Positions 55,325 to 63,606 of a stretch of DNA of 64,000 nucleotides are shown here, piece by piece. The notes under the pieces were generated by a model. It saw only the letters and a list, made by a program, of their open reading frames with translations. It made no database searches and was not told where the DNA came from. The DNA is from Candidatus Eremiobacterota bacterium (GTDB taxonomy: Bacteria; Vulcanimicrobiota; CADAWZ01; Ess09-12). Position 1 is the stretch's first letter. Every line of letters begins with the position of its first letter. A program made the translations under genes and the position numbers. The stretch lies in assembly GCA_031082125.1 (NCBI GenBank), contig JAVHLM010000013.1, positions 110,241 to 174,240 of the forward strand, read 5' to 3'.

Positions 55325-57136
55325 ATGATAAAGGTCTCTGACTTCATAGTAAAGCGCCTCACGGAGCATGGGGTGCGTCATGTTTTCATGGTTTCAGGCG
55401 GCGGGGCCATGCACCTGAACGATTCGGTTGGCAGGAGCAGCGATATTGAGTATATCTGCAACCACCACGAGCAGGCCTGCGCGATTGCCGCCGAAGGATA
55501 CGCGAGGGTATCGGGCAGGATTGGCGTGGTAGTGGTGACGAGCGGGCCCGGGGGGACCAATGCCCTCACGGGGGTGATTGGCCAGTGGCTTGACTCGGTG
55601 CCGGCCCTCTACCTTTCCGGCCAGGTGAAGCGGGAGACCACCCTGGCCTCCTGCAGGGAGATCGGGTTGCGCCAGCTGGGAGACCAGGAGATAAACATCA
55701 TTGATATGGTGAGGCCCGTCACCAAGTTCGCCGCCATGGTCATGGAGCCGCAGCAGATAAGGTACCTCCTCGACAAGGCCATTGCTGTCGCCATGGCCGG
55801 CCGCCCGGGACCCGTATGGCTCGATATCCCCCTTGATGTCCAGGGAGCCCTCGTTGACGAGGAGTCCCTTGAGGAATATGATCCGGCGGAAGCCGTCCCC
55901 CCGGCTGATGAGGCTGCCATAAAAGAAAAGCTCCGTGAGGTTCTTGAAGCCCTGCGGGCATCTCGGCGGCCTGTTCTTCTCGCGGGAAACGGGATCCGCA
56001 TCGCAGGCGCCCAGAAGATCCTCCATGAGGTGATTGAGGCCCTTAAGATTCCCGTGGTGGTCTCCTTTAACGGGAACGACCTTGTTGCTGCCGATAACCC
56101 TTATTTTGCAGGAAAAGTGGGGACCATAGGGGACAGGCCCGGCAACTTCGCCCTCCAGAACTCGGACCTCCTCCTCTCGGTGGGCTCGAGAAACAATATA
56201 AGGCAGGTGAGCTATAACTGGAAGTCGTACGCGAGGGCCGCGAAAAAGGTCATTGTGGACATCGACGGGGCTGAGCTCAGAAAGCCCACGGTAATCCCAG
56301 ACATTGCCGTCCTCTGTGACGCGGGGATATTCCTGTCAGGCCTCCTGGATGCAGCCAGACAGGAGGCATTGCCTGATTACAGGGCCTGGGTGGAATGGTG
56401 CAGCCTGAGAAAGAAGAAGTATCCTGTGGTGAATGATGCTCTCGAGAGGCCCGACTCCCCCGTCGATCCTTACTATTTCATTAAAACCCTTACGAAGTGC
56501 ATGCCTGAAGACTCCGTGATGGTCACGGCCAACGGCACGGCAAGCCTTGTCGGCTTCCAGGCTAGCGCCGTTAAGAAGGGGCAGAGGACCATATGGAACT
56601 CGGGCTGCACCTCCATGGGATACGATCTCCCCGCGGCAATCGGCGCTTCCATTGCTCTTGGCAGGGGCGAAGTGGTGTGCCTTGCCGGAGACGGGAGCAT
56701 CCAGATGAACATCCAGGAACTCGAGACCATCTCCCACTATGGGCTCCCGGTGAAGATTTTCGTCCTCAACAACAGTGGTTATATCTCCATCAAGCAGACC
56801 CAGGATGCTTTTTTCGCGGGCCACTATGTTGCATGCAGGCCTTCCTGCGGTGTCACATGCCCCGATATGACAAAGATTGCCTCTTCTTACGGGATAAAGT
56901 CCATGGTCCTGGACCGCCATTCCACCATGCCGGAAAAAATAAGGGAGGTCCTGGGATACGGGGGGCCCTGTATCTGTGTCGTCGAGCTGCCTGAAGATTA
57001 TCTCTTCAGCCCCAAGCTCTCGTCGGAAAAGAAGCCCGATGGAAGAATCGTCTCAAAGCCCCTTGAGGATATGTACCCCTTCCTGCCGAGGGACGAGTTC
57101 AGGGAGAACATGCTCATCCCTCTCCAGGATGAATGA
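55325..57136 (+). CDS. thiamine diphosphate-dependent acetolactate synthase-like enzyme
   Basis: The 603-residue enzyme starts at ATG 55325 (GGGGAA upstream); an earlier in-frame ATG adds 28 unconserved residues. The catalytic ThDP-activating glutamate is Glu49 in NHHEQACAIAAEGYAR. SGPGGTNALTG and the middle domain follow. The ThDP/Mg motif is GDGS at 455-458, ending LNNSGY. It belongs to the acetolactate synthase/benzoylformate decarboxylase superfamily, but the placement beside a sugar epimerase and NeuB suggests carbohydrate chemistry. Two-carbon branching of a deoxysugar by YerE-like enzymes is the known precedent. An ordinary decarboxylase or synthase cannot be ruled out. Confidence 0.88.
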   Translation: MIKVSDFIVKRLTEHGVRHVFMVSGGGAMHLNDSVGRSSDIEYICNHHEQACAIAAEGYARVSGRIGVVVVTSGPGGTNALTGVIGQWLDSVPALYLSGQVKRETTLASCREIGLRQLGDQEINIIDMVRPVTKFAAMVMEPQQIRYLLDKAIAVAMAGRPGPVWLDIPLDVQGALVDEESLEEYDPAEAVPPADEAAIKEKLREVLEALRASRRPVLLAGNGIRIAGAQKILHEVIEALKIPVVVSFNGNDLVAADNPYFAGKVGTIGDRPGNFALQNSDLLLSVGSRNNIRQVSYNWKSYARAAKKVIVDIDGAELRKPTVIPDIAVLCDAGIFLSGLLDAARQEALPDYRAWVEWCSLRKKKYPVVNDALERPDSPVDPYYFIKTLTKCMPEDSVMVTANGTASLVGFQASAVKKGQRTIWNSGCTSMGYDLPAAIGASIALGRGEVVCLAGDGSIQMNIQELETISHYGLPVKIFVLNNSGYISIKQTQDAFFAGHYVACRPSCGVTCPDMTKIASSYGIKSMVLDRHSTMPEKIREVLGYGGPCICVVELPEDYLFSPKLSSEKKPDGRIVSKPLEDMYPFLPRDEFRENMLIPLQDE

Positions 57137-57148
57137 ATGCCGCGGCGG

Positions 57149-58030
57149 TCATTTGTCAACCAGCAGCTTGTTCCTGTCTATTGAGTCGCGGTGGGATTCA
57201 TACCAGGAAAAGAGGCATTTTATGGACTCTTCCGCGGGGCTGAAGGGGAAGGCCCCCAGCTCCCCGAGAAGCCTGGAGTTGTCTCCGCTGTATTCCCGGC
57301 CCAGGCCGGTGAGCACTGCCCTTATGGGCAGTTCCTTCCCCGAGACCTGGCACACGATCCTTGCACAGGTTTCAAGGTCAACGGCCTCTCCCGTGCAGAC
57401 ATTATATACCCTGTGCCGCGGATCATGTTCAAGAAACCATGCGATGATTTTCACCAGGTCATCAATGAAAAGATAGTCAAAATAGACATTCTGCTTCATA
57501 GTGATGGGAAGGTCATGGAGGGCTTTGCAGCAGGCATTTGAGATGAAGCGGATCTCCCAGTCCTCGTATTTCCCGTAGACGCCGAAAAGCACGAGGTGCA
57601 CAATCGACAGGGCGCCTTCCAGGTATTTTCGCATGACATACTTTGAGAAGCCGTAGCCATCGGCAGGGACGGAGCTGTCAAAATATTCCTCCTTCATGAG
57701 GGGGACCCAGTGAGGCCTGCTGTACTCGGCGCCGGAGCCGAAGTTGATCATTTTCCCGAAGAGGGGAGCGTTCCTCGCAATGTTGAAGAACATCAGCAGG
57801 TTGTGTTCCAGGACCTTCGACAGGTCCTTGCGGGAGTTTCTGGAGGCATTCCATGTGGCTGCGTGGATCACCGCGTCAAACTTGTGCTCCGTAAGGTAAT
57901 CCCTTACCTTCACGCAGTCGAGAAGGTCCAGCTCTTCGCTCGACGGCGCCATGACGGTATGACGTGAGCCGAGCTGCTCACAGAGATTCCTGCCGATAAA
58001 GCCTCTTCCCCCGGTGATGAAGATTTTCAT
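57149..58030 (-). CDS. NAD-dependent epimerase/dehydratase family protein
   Basis: The 293-residue extended SDR has the Rossmann loop GGRGFIG at 7-13 and DAVIHAATWN at 52-61. The catalytic YxxxK is at 126-130 (YGFSKYVMRKY), and VYNVCTGEAVDLETCARIV lies near residue 210. It resembles GDP-fucose synthase or dTDP-4-dehydrorhamnose reductase-type enzymes acting on nucleotide-activated deoxysugars. It converges with the ThDP gene with a 12-base gap. It could reduce a ketone left by the ThDP enzyme, as in yersiniose-type branched-sugar pathways, but this is inference. Confidence 0.88.
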   Translation of the reverse strand: MKIFITGGRGFIGRNLCEQLGSRHTVMAPSSEELDLLDCVKVRDYLTEHKFDAVIHAATWNASRNSRKDLSKVLEHNLLMFFNIARNAPLFGKMINFGSGAEYSRPHWVPLMKEEYFDSSVPADGYGFSKYVMRKYLEGALSIVHLVLFGVYGKYEDWEIRFISNACCKALHDLPITMKQNVYFDYLFIDDLVKIIAWFLEHDPRHRVYNVCTGEAVDLETCARIVCQVSGKELPIRAVLTGLGREYSGDNSRLLGELGAFPFSPAEESIKCLFSWYESHRDSIDRNKLLVDK

Positions 58031-58060
58031 GATCTCCTCTTTTCAGTGGCCTATAGTGCG

Positions 58061-58588
58061 TCAGCGGTTCCGGCCTCCCCCGGCCTGGGTCATAAAGCCC
58101 GTTATCTCCTGGGCAGGGATGCCCGTTATTTTCGACACCTTGTCCGCAAAGGCCGCCTGATCCGGTGCCGCTGCGGCCTTTTTTTCATTGAAAGTGGAAA
58201 GCAGAAGCTGCTTATCCTGTGCCGAGAGCTTCCTTCCCAGCTTCTCCTCGAGCCTGGTGACAAAGCCTGTTGCGGCGCCTTCCCTTGATTCGCCTACCTT
58301 GGGAAGCAGCTCTTTCACCTCCTCCGCCTGGCATCCGAGCTGCCCCGCGACCTGCACCGCGAAGTCGTCCTGGAGGGCTTTCAGTCTCGTGATGAGATCG
58401 CGGGAGGCAGCGCCTATCTGCTGGCGCTCACCGGTGGTGAGCGCCCTTCCAAGCCTTGCCTCCAGTTTTTCCAGCAGGGGGAATTTTTTCTGGCCTGCCA
58501 CCGGTGCCGTTCCCTGGGCTGATACCATGCCGGTGGTGAGAAGGATGGTTAAAGCCGCTAAAATCAATGCCATTCCCTTTGTCTTCAT
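58061..58588 (-). CDS. small exported protein with two related helical segments
   Basis: The 175-residue protein has a signal peptide (MKTKGMALILAALTILLTTG, cleavage after VSAQ likely). I chose the ATG at 58588 because AAGGAG lies 8 bases upstream. The mature part contains two similar segments: FPLLEKLEARLGRALTTGER near 29-48 and FVTRLEEKLGRKLSAQDKQL near 105-124. It seems to be an internal duplication of a helical unit. A Gly/Arg-rich tail ends the protein. The spacing and alternating charge resemble Spy/CpxP-like periplasmic helical proteins only loosely. No family is recognised with confidence. Confidence 0.7.
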   Translation of the reverse strand: MKTKGMALILAALTILLTTGMVSAQGTAPVAGQKKFPLLEKLEARLGRALTTGERQQIGAASRDLITRLKALQDDFAVQVAGQLGCQAEEVKELLPKVGESREGAATGFVTRLEEKLGRKLSAQDKQLLLSTFNEKKAAAAPDQAAFADKVSKITGIPAQEITGFMTQAGGGRNR

Positions 58589-58625
58589 TGCCATTGCTCC
58601 TTTCAGCATTTATTCAATGCGGGCT

Positions 58626-59468
58626 TCAAGAGGGCTCCTTCCGGAACATGGAAAGAGCCTTGTTGATTGCTCCCTTTATTTCTTCAACGCTCTGGGGCAG
58701 CTCGTTCCGGAGCAGCTCCCCGCCTTCAGGGCTGAAAAAGAAGACCGCGGGAGATCGTAGAGCTGCAGGATGTGCCGGCAGCTCTGCAGCACCGGCCACG
58801 GCGAACAGTATCTCATGCTGCCTGAGAAATGAGGCCAGCCCGGCGTTGAGAGGATTAAGAAGCTGCCGCGATGCCATTTCCATAAGGTCCGGAAGCTCCC
58901 CGGGAGTTCCCCGGCTCTCTTCCATCACTGCCACCATGAGCAGGGTGCGGGTGCGTCTCGCTTCCGCGAGCCCTTCCCGGAAGGATTCGAAGTGGAATTT
59001 CACTGGCACAGGCGGCTCTGGAGGAGGGGTATGGACCAGAAGGTCCAGGAAGGGGCGCTCATAGGGTTCCCTTTCAATCCCGATGCCTTCGCAGCAAGGA
59101 TGGAGATCGTCGTGGTGAGCGCTGATTCCCCTTGTGGGGCTCTGAGCGGGATAATCGGCGTTCACACCTCTGGTGAGGGAAGCTCTCTGCGGGGTAGAAG
59201 CTTCAATGCCTAATGTGGTCATGGGTGCCTGAGGCCTGCAGTTCTCATGCCACCTGCCATCCTCGAGGAGCCTGCGGAATTCCTGCACCATGGTCCTCAG
59301 CTGCTGATCAGTGACATGCTCCAGCAGGGCTCTCTCGGTCTCCGAGAGCACTATGCCAAGGTCATCCACGGCCTTGTATCTCACTCTTATAAGCTGCTCT
59401 TCAAAGGCGCTGTTCTCTGCGGCAAGCAGCATGATGCGCTGGATGGCATAAGGCAGCTCTGTGCTCAT
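58626..59468 (-). CDS. protein with RiPP-leader-like N-terminus and thioredoxin-like C-terminus
   Basis: The product has 280 residues. The first about 65 (AIQRIMLLAAENSAFEEQLI, then a VDDLGIVLSETERALLEHVT segment) match the pattern of RiPP leader families: a short helix, F-x-x-x-L, then x-x-x-G-I-x-L-S-x-x-E. A Cys-containing, Pro-rich middle follows (CRPQAP, HPCCEG). The C-terminal 130 residues (KFHFESFREGLAEARRTRTL onward) look like a thioredoxin fold without a CxxC active site. The leader-like part could be an interaction domain and not a true leader. The gene lies in a minus-strand series with exported or hydrophobic proteins. Function unknown. Confidence 0.6.
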   Translation of the reverse strand: MSTELPYAIQRIMLLAAENSAFEEQLIRVRYKAVDDLGIVLSETERALLEHVTDQQLRTMVQEFRRLLEDGRWHENCRPQAPMTTLGIEASTPQRASLTRGVNADYPAQSPTRGISAHHDDLHPCCEGIGIEREPYERPFLDLLVHTPPPEPPVPVKFHFESFREGLAEARRTRTLLMVAVMEESRGTPGELPDLMEMASRQLLNPLNAGLASFLRQHEILFAVAGAAELPAHPAALRSPAVFFFSPEGGELLRNELPQSVEEIKGAINKALSMFRKEPS

Positions 59469-59616
59469 TGCATTTTCCCCCCATGGACTCCGCTCTTTTA
59501 GAGATTCTCCCTTTTTTCCCGTTGCCCTCTGTGTCTCTCCCTCAATGAACTGCAGGAGCGCAGGTCCCTGCGACGGGATAAAAGGAACAGGGGGTGTAAG
59601 GCACCGCAGAGGGGTG

Positions 59617-60351
59617 TTATTTTTCCAGAAGGTGCGAGATCACTGTTTCCACCGTGAAGAATGTCCCGAGGGCTATGCATGCGGGAAGGCCCCCGCCAAG
59701 GGAAACAGCGGCGGCAGAGCTTCCGATGCCGATAGTAAGACCACCGGCCAGGGCTTTTTTCACGTCTTTGTTTCTGAAGCCCTCCAGGAATTCCTTTCCG
59801 CCTGTTATTATCTCTGCGGCGCCATGGCCTACGCCAAGGGCCGTTCCCGCTGCGGTGGCAAGGGGAGATGAGATTGCCGCCGCGATTGCCGAGCCGGCAA
59901 TTCCCTGCAAGGCCCCCGACTGCATGGCCAGACGTGCCGCATCTACGGCTACCTCCCCTGAAAGCATCAGATGACCTGCCGATTCGATTCCCGCGAGGAG
60001 ATCCTTCTTTTCCCTTGCCTCCCGGAGATCCCTCGCTCCCTCTATGGCGAAGTAAATACCTGACGCGATGCTCCCGGCGCCTGCTGCTGCTGCGAGAATT
60101 CCCCCCGTGCCGGCGGCTTTGAAGACCTCCCCTGCAATGTGTGCAGCCTCCATGGAATCATGGAGCGCGTGGTGCTTTTCCCTCAGGCGGTCCTCAGGCT
60201 TCACTTCCTGAGCGCCTGAAAGCTCTGCGAGGTCCCGGACAGAGGAAGGCGGGGGAGAGGATTCACCCTTCAATTGACGGGCGCCGGCGAGTATGCTGCT
60301 CCAGTCTCCCGCGATATGCGGTGTGATGCCGTGGTGAGAGATTCTGTCCAT
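59617..60351 (-). CDS. Gly/Ala-rich hydrophobic protein
   Basis: The 244-residue protein has a polar N-terminal 75 residues and then three long Gly/Ala-rich hydrophobic stretches: about 82-105 (GTGGILAAAAGAGSIASGIYF), 148-178 (GIAGSAIAAAISSPLATAAG) and 202-240 (LTIGIGSSAAAVSLGGGLPA). This low-complexity amphipathic or hydrophobic layout occurs in membrane-inserting effectors and holin-like or translocation-domain proteins, but no family motif is visible. The ATG at 60351 follows GGAG by 6 bases. It is divergent from the metallopeptidase gene and may share its control region. Confidence 0.65.
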   Translation of the reverse strand: MDRISHHGITPHIAGDWSSILAGARQLKGESSPPPSSVRDLAELSGAQEVKPEDRLREKHHALHDSMEAAHIAGEVFKAAGTGGILAAAAGAGSIASGIYFAIEGARDLREAREKKDLLAGIESAGHLMLSGEVAVDAARLAMQSGALQGIAGSAIAAAISSPLATAAGTALGVGHGAAEIITGGKEFLEGFRNKDVKKALAGGLTIGIGSSAAAVSLGGGLPACIALGTFFTVETVISHLLEK

Positions 60352-60579
60352 GGCTGCTCCGCTGCAAAAAATAATCCGTGGGAGCCGTCAATGCTCCATG
60401 TTCTCTCACCATTATACTTTATCGCCGGACCTCCTGCATAGCAGAATAATGTAAACTTTTCGCCAAGTGAAATGTTGTCCATCTGGTAACTAATTTGTTA
60501 CATGAGATGGCTTTTGCCGCGCCCCGGGATGAGGTATGATAGAGATGGCTTCATTCGCGGAAATGAAAGGAACAAGGCC
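60352..60579. promoter_or_regulatory. divergent control region
   Basis: This region separates the Gly/Ala-rich protein gene (minus) and the metallopeptidase gene (plus). On the minus strand TATAAT is at 60416-60411. On the plus strand TTTTGC at 60512-60517 and TATGAT at 60535-60540 are 17 bases apart. Between them lies an inverted repeat, GTAAC-TAATTT-GTTAC, at 60486-60501, related to the GTTAAC/GTTAC boxes before giant gene 1. A common regulator is possible. Confidence 0.45.
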
Positions 60580-62364
60580 ATGGTTGACAGGCTGGGAGGA
60601 CTCCCGGGGAGCGCCGGTGCGGTAAGAGCGCTTAAAGCGCTCCCGGCGCCACCATGCAAGGCTGGCGAGGATAAGGAAGCCCTGTCCGAAGACGGTACAG
60701 CCGGGCAGGACAGCTATGTCCCAGTGAGAATAAGGCACCACGACCAGTCAGTGGAAGAGCCCCACGTGGCGGCCATCCCAAGGAAGAGAATCGAATCCAT
60801 CCTCAATAATGAGCGCTTTCTCGTCTCCGATGGGGAATCGGTGGGATTCACCGCGGAAGAGCGCCGTGCGATCCTGGAGAGCTCCATCCCGCCTTTCAAC
60901 GCGAAGCTGAATGTGTGCCTCCACGCGGAGAGCGCCGTGAGCCTTTATGAGGGTCTCCTTGGCCGCCACCTCCCGTGGCCCACGGGATTTTTCACCCATT
61001 ACCTCGGTGAGACACAGCAGGCCCGGGAGCTTATGACCGCTTCACCGGAAGACCAGGAGAAAGCGACGAGATACGAGCAGTTCATCAGTGACCTCTCCCG
61101 GTCCAATGAGGCCTATCGGCAGGACGGTACAAGAGTCTTCATCAACATAGCCCCTGCAGGGCACCCTGCCATGCCGACCTTCAACGCGGCAAGACTTGAG
61201 ATAAGCATGGCGCCCTATCCCTATCGGCAGAACATTATCGAGATGGAGCGCCCCTTCGAGGACCGCGACTCGGTAGCCCACGAGACAGGGCACCTGGTGA
61301 ATGCGGCGCTGCGCCCCGGCTGGGACGAAGCGAAATACTCCTTTGACAGCGATTTTGAAGTGTGCGCCCTCCGGGAGGTCTTCGGGGATCTCACGGCCCT
61401 CTTTACGGCTCTCGGTGATATCGAGACCTGCAGGGAAGTGCTGGATGAGACGGGCGGCGACGTGACAAGGAGCAACAGGGCTTCCCGGATCTCCGAGCGG
61501 GGAGGCGACAGCCTCTACTTCCGCTATTTTGACGGCACAGGAACACCCCGTAATGAGCGGTACCTCAGGAACCTGGCAAATGATTTCCGTTATGTCCCCC
61601 ATGGCGAGGCAGAGCCTTTTTCCATAGGCACAGCTCCCGTGGGCAGCCTCTATGATGACGTGTACAGTTTCTCCCAGGTCTTTTCAGGGGCCGTCTATGA
61701 CCTCATGACCGCCCTTTATCTGAATTCGGGCGGCGGTGCCGAGGCGCTGAAGAAGTCGGCTCTTAAGGCTGCGGAGCTTTTTTCCAGGGCCGTGGAGATC
61801 TCGCCATGGTGGAAGCCCGATTTCTCAACACTGGCCGAATGCATGCTTGAGGCCGATATGATGGATTCGGGGGGGAAGAACCTTGCGCTGATGAAGGAAG
61901 TCTTTCAGAAGCGATCCCTCCTTACCGATGAAAGAATCGCCCGGGCCGGGCAGTCCCTTCGGGAGCTCCCTTCGTTGAATATTAAAGAGATTTCCCAGGC
62001 ACCCCGGGATGCCGCGAAAATCCTTGCCTCACAGGGCATGCTTCCCGGTGATGAGGGCCTCGAGGTGACCCAGCTCTTTCGGCATAGCAATGCAGTGGGC
62101 GAGACCTTCATAGCCTGTTCCTTCGAGAAGCCCTTTAAAGGTGCCGTAGATGAAACTCCCCTTGACCTTTCTACCGCCATACTTTCTGACATATGCGATC
62201 TCACCCCCGATATCCGCGAGAGAGGAAGCCTTATTCTCAAGTTCGACAAAGAGGGGAAATTGGTATACCGCCGTTCAGAAGGATACCATAAGGCCGATAT
62301 GGCGCAGCATTACCTGAAAATTGCACGCCATACCCCGGATACATCTCCTGGAGGTACTTCATGA
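60580..62364 (+). CDS. thermolysin-like HETGH metallopeptidase
   Basis: The product has 594 residues. The zinc motif HETGH is at 234-238, preceded by RDSVA. The gluzincin third-ligand motif REVFGDLTAL (Glu266, Asp270) lies 28 residues later, as in thermolysin-like peptidases. The start ATG at 60580 follows AAAGGA and lies downstream of a plausible promoter, which excludes earlier in-frame ATGs. There is no signal peptide; the first 60 residues are polar and Pro/Gly-rich. The C-terminal third has no recognised domain. Its stop overlaps the next gene by 4 bases. Export by a non-Sec route or an intracellular role are both possible. Confidence 0.82.
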   Translation: MVDRLGGLPGSAGAVRALKALPAPPCKAGEDKEALSEDGTAGQDSYVPVRIRHHDQSVEEPHVAAIPRKRIESILNNERFLVSDGESVGFTAEERRAILESSIPPFNAKLNVCLHAESAVSLYEGLLGRHLPWPTGFFTHYLGETQQARELMTASPEDQEKATRYEQFISDLSRSNEAYRQDGTRVFINIAPAGHPAMPTFNAARLEISMAPYPYRQNIIEMERPFEDRDSVAHETGHLVNAALRPGWDEAKYSFDSDFEVCALREVFGDLTALFTALGDIETCREVLDETGGDVTRSNRASRISERGGDSLYFRYFDGTGTPRNERYLRNLANDFRYVPHGEAEPFSIGTAPVGSLYDDVYSFSQVFSGAVYDLMTALYLNSGGGAEALKKSALKAAELFSRAVEISPWWKPDFSTLAECMLEADMMDSGGKNLALMKEVFQKRSLLTDERIARAGQSLRELPSLNIKEISQAPRDAAKILASQGMLPGDEGLEVTQLFRHSNAVGETFIACSFEKPFKGAVDETPLDLSTAILSDICDLTPDIRERGSLILKFDKEGKLVYRRSEGYHKADMAQHYLKIARHTPDTSPGGTS

Positions 62365-62888
62365 AAAGCATGCCTGTTTTCCTGTGTGCAATAGCGCTGT
62401 TAATTATCTGCAGCCCGGCGGGCTTCACCTCTGCCCGGGATGGAGAGCTCAGGCACTTTCCTCTCAATTCCCTCAAGGAGGTAATCACCTCCGAGGGCAT
62501 TACGCTTGACAGTAATATCTCAAGCGACGGGAAAGGCTCACTTTGCATCAAGGCGGGGAAGCCTTCCGTCATAAGGCTTTTTGAGGTGAAAGGCCTTGCC
62601 GTTGACGATGCCACACTTCTCTATGAGGCAAAGGTCCGCACTCATGACCTGAAAGGCCCGGCTTATCTTGAAATGTGGTGCACCTTCCCGGAGAAAGGCG
62701 AGTATTTTTCGAGAGGGCTCGATAAGCAGCTTACCGGCACCACGGAATGGACAAAGCTTTCCGCGCCCTTCTTTCTCAAGAAAGGCGAGAAGCCGATCCT
62801 TGTGAAGCTTAATCTCGTAGTCGGCGGGAGCGGAACCCTGTGGATTGACGATATCCGCCTGGTAAGACAGCCGCTCCTGAAGCAATAA
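62361..62888 (+). CDS. small exported beta-sandwich-like protein
   Basis: The 175-residue protein has a signal peptide (MKSMPVFLCAIALLIICSPA, cleaved before or after TSARD). The mature part is rich in predicted strands. It has a pattern seen in carbohydrate-binding-module-like or DUF-type jelly rolls: a VIRLFEVKGLAVDDATLLYE start, AYLEMWCTFPEKGEYFSRGL, TEWTKLSAPFFLKKGEKP and the closing GSGTLWIDDIRLVR. The last motif is characteristic of CBM-like domains. It is translationally coupled to the metallopeptidase gene (ATGA overlap), so it may bind the substrate or surface on which the peptidase acts. Confidence 0.75.
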   Translation: MKSMPVFLCAIALLIICSPAGFTSARDGELRHFPLNSLKEVITSEGITLDSNISSDGKGSLCIKAGKPSVIRLFEVKGLAVDDATLLYEAKVRTHDLKGPAYLEMWCTFPEKGEYFSRGLDKQLTGTTEWTKLSAPFFLKKGEKPILVKLNLVVGGSGTLWIDDIRLVRQPLLKQ

Positions 62889-62913
62889 CCATACACAGAA
62901 GAGGGGGATTTTT

Positions 62914-63333
62914 ATGATGCAGGGCATTGGAACGCCAGGGGCAGGGGCCCCGATGAGCTTTGACGGAGACTGGCAGAAGCTTTACAGGAACCTCAGCGAG
63001 AAGGGCAAGGTCTTCGAAGCCGACGGTAACAGGAATTTCACCGCCAGCAAGAAGGACGGCTACGTGGGCATCTCCCTTGGAGTTGACACGGGCGAGAACA
63101 TGGATGTCCGCCTGGCGCCATGCTCGAGGAAGTTCATCCCCGCCAACGGGATGGAGGGCACAAGGGTATCAGATGAGGGCGAGGAAAAAAAGGTATATTT
63201 CTACAAGGTCGATGCCCCTTACATTCCCGAAGGCGCCGAGGCGACGCTCCGCTTTGAGATCCTCAAGGACGGGGAAAAGGTGGAGGATCGGGAGCTCACG
63301 GTGAAGATAAAGGGCGGCGGGGAACAGGGCTGA
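62914..63333 (+). CDS. small beta-rich protein of unknown function
   Basis: The 139-residue protein starts MMQGIGTPGAGAPMSFDGDW and has no signal peptide. GAGGGGG precedes the ATG. Alternating strand-like segments (YVGISLGVDTG, KKVYFYKVDAPYIPEG, ATLRFEILKDGEKVEDREL) suggest an Ig-like or beta-sandwich fold. It follows the CBM-like gene by 25 bases and is likely in the same transcript. A coding-looking stretch continues in another frame just after the stop (see 63351-63434), so the C-terminus may be frameshifted relative to relatives. No family recognised. Confidence 0.65.
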   Translation: MMQGIGTPGAGAPMSFDGDWQKLYRNLSEKGKVFEADGNRNFTASKKDGYVGISLGVDTGENMDVRLAPCSRKFIPANGMEGTRVSDEGEEKKVYFYKVDAPYIPEGAEATLRFEILKDGEKVEDRELTVKIKGGGEQG

Positions 63334-63350
63334 AAGGAACTGCCTGCGGT

Positions 63351-63434
63351 GTGAAGCTCAATGAAGACGGCACGATTTCCATCAGCCGCGATATAGGGCC
63401 TTACCACGTGGCGCACAAGGTGAAATTCAGATAA
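63351..63434 (+). pseudogene. possible frameshifted C-terminal remnant or 27-codon ORF
   Basis: After the stop at 63333 another frame reads GTACGVKLNEDGTISIS and continues RDIGPYHVAHKVKFR to a TAA at 63434. It looks like natural coding sequence. It could be a short ORF from the GTG at 63351 (AAAGGA upstream) or the original end of the preceding gene displaced by a frameshift. Confidence 0.3.
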
Positions 63435-63536
63435 GCTTTTTCTCCCCGCTCCTCCCCGTGACCTGTTGTGGCAGATACTCAAAGGTTAAGAATAATTTCA
63501 TCTCCATGTAACATCGGTGAGTTTTTTTAGAGAATT

Positions 63537-63546
63537 CTGATATAAT
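63537..63546 (+). promoter_or_regulatory. extended -10 promoter of the GPGG-repeat gene
   Basis: TGA directly before a perfect TATAAT (63541-63546) makes an extended -10 element, about 60 bases upstream of the ATG at 63607. No clear -35 box is present, as is usual for extended -10 promoters. Confidence 0.5.
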
Positions 63547-63606
63547 CCTGAGAGGGACCTGCGGTATGATAAGGGTGGAAAAAGAAAAGCGAGGAGGGAA
63601 AACAAA

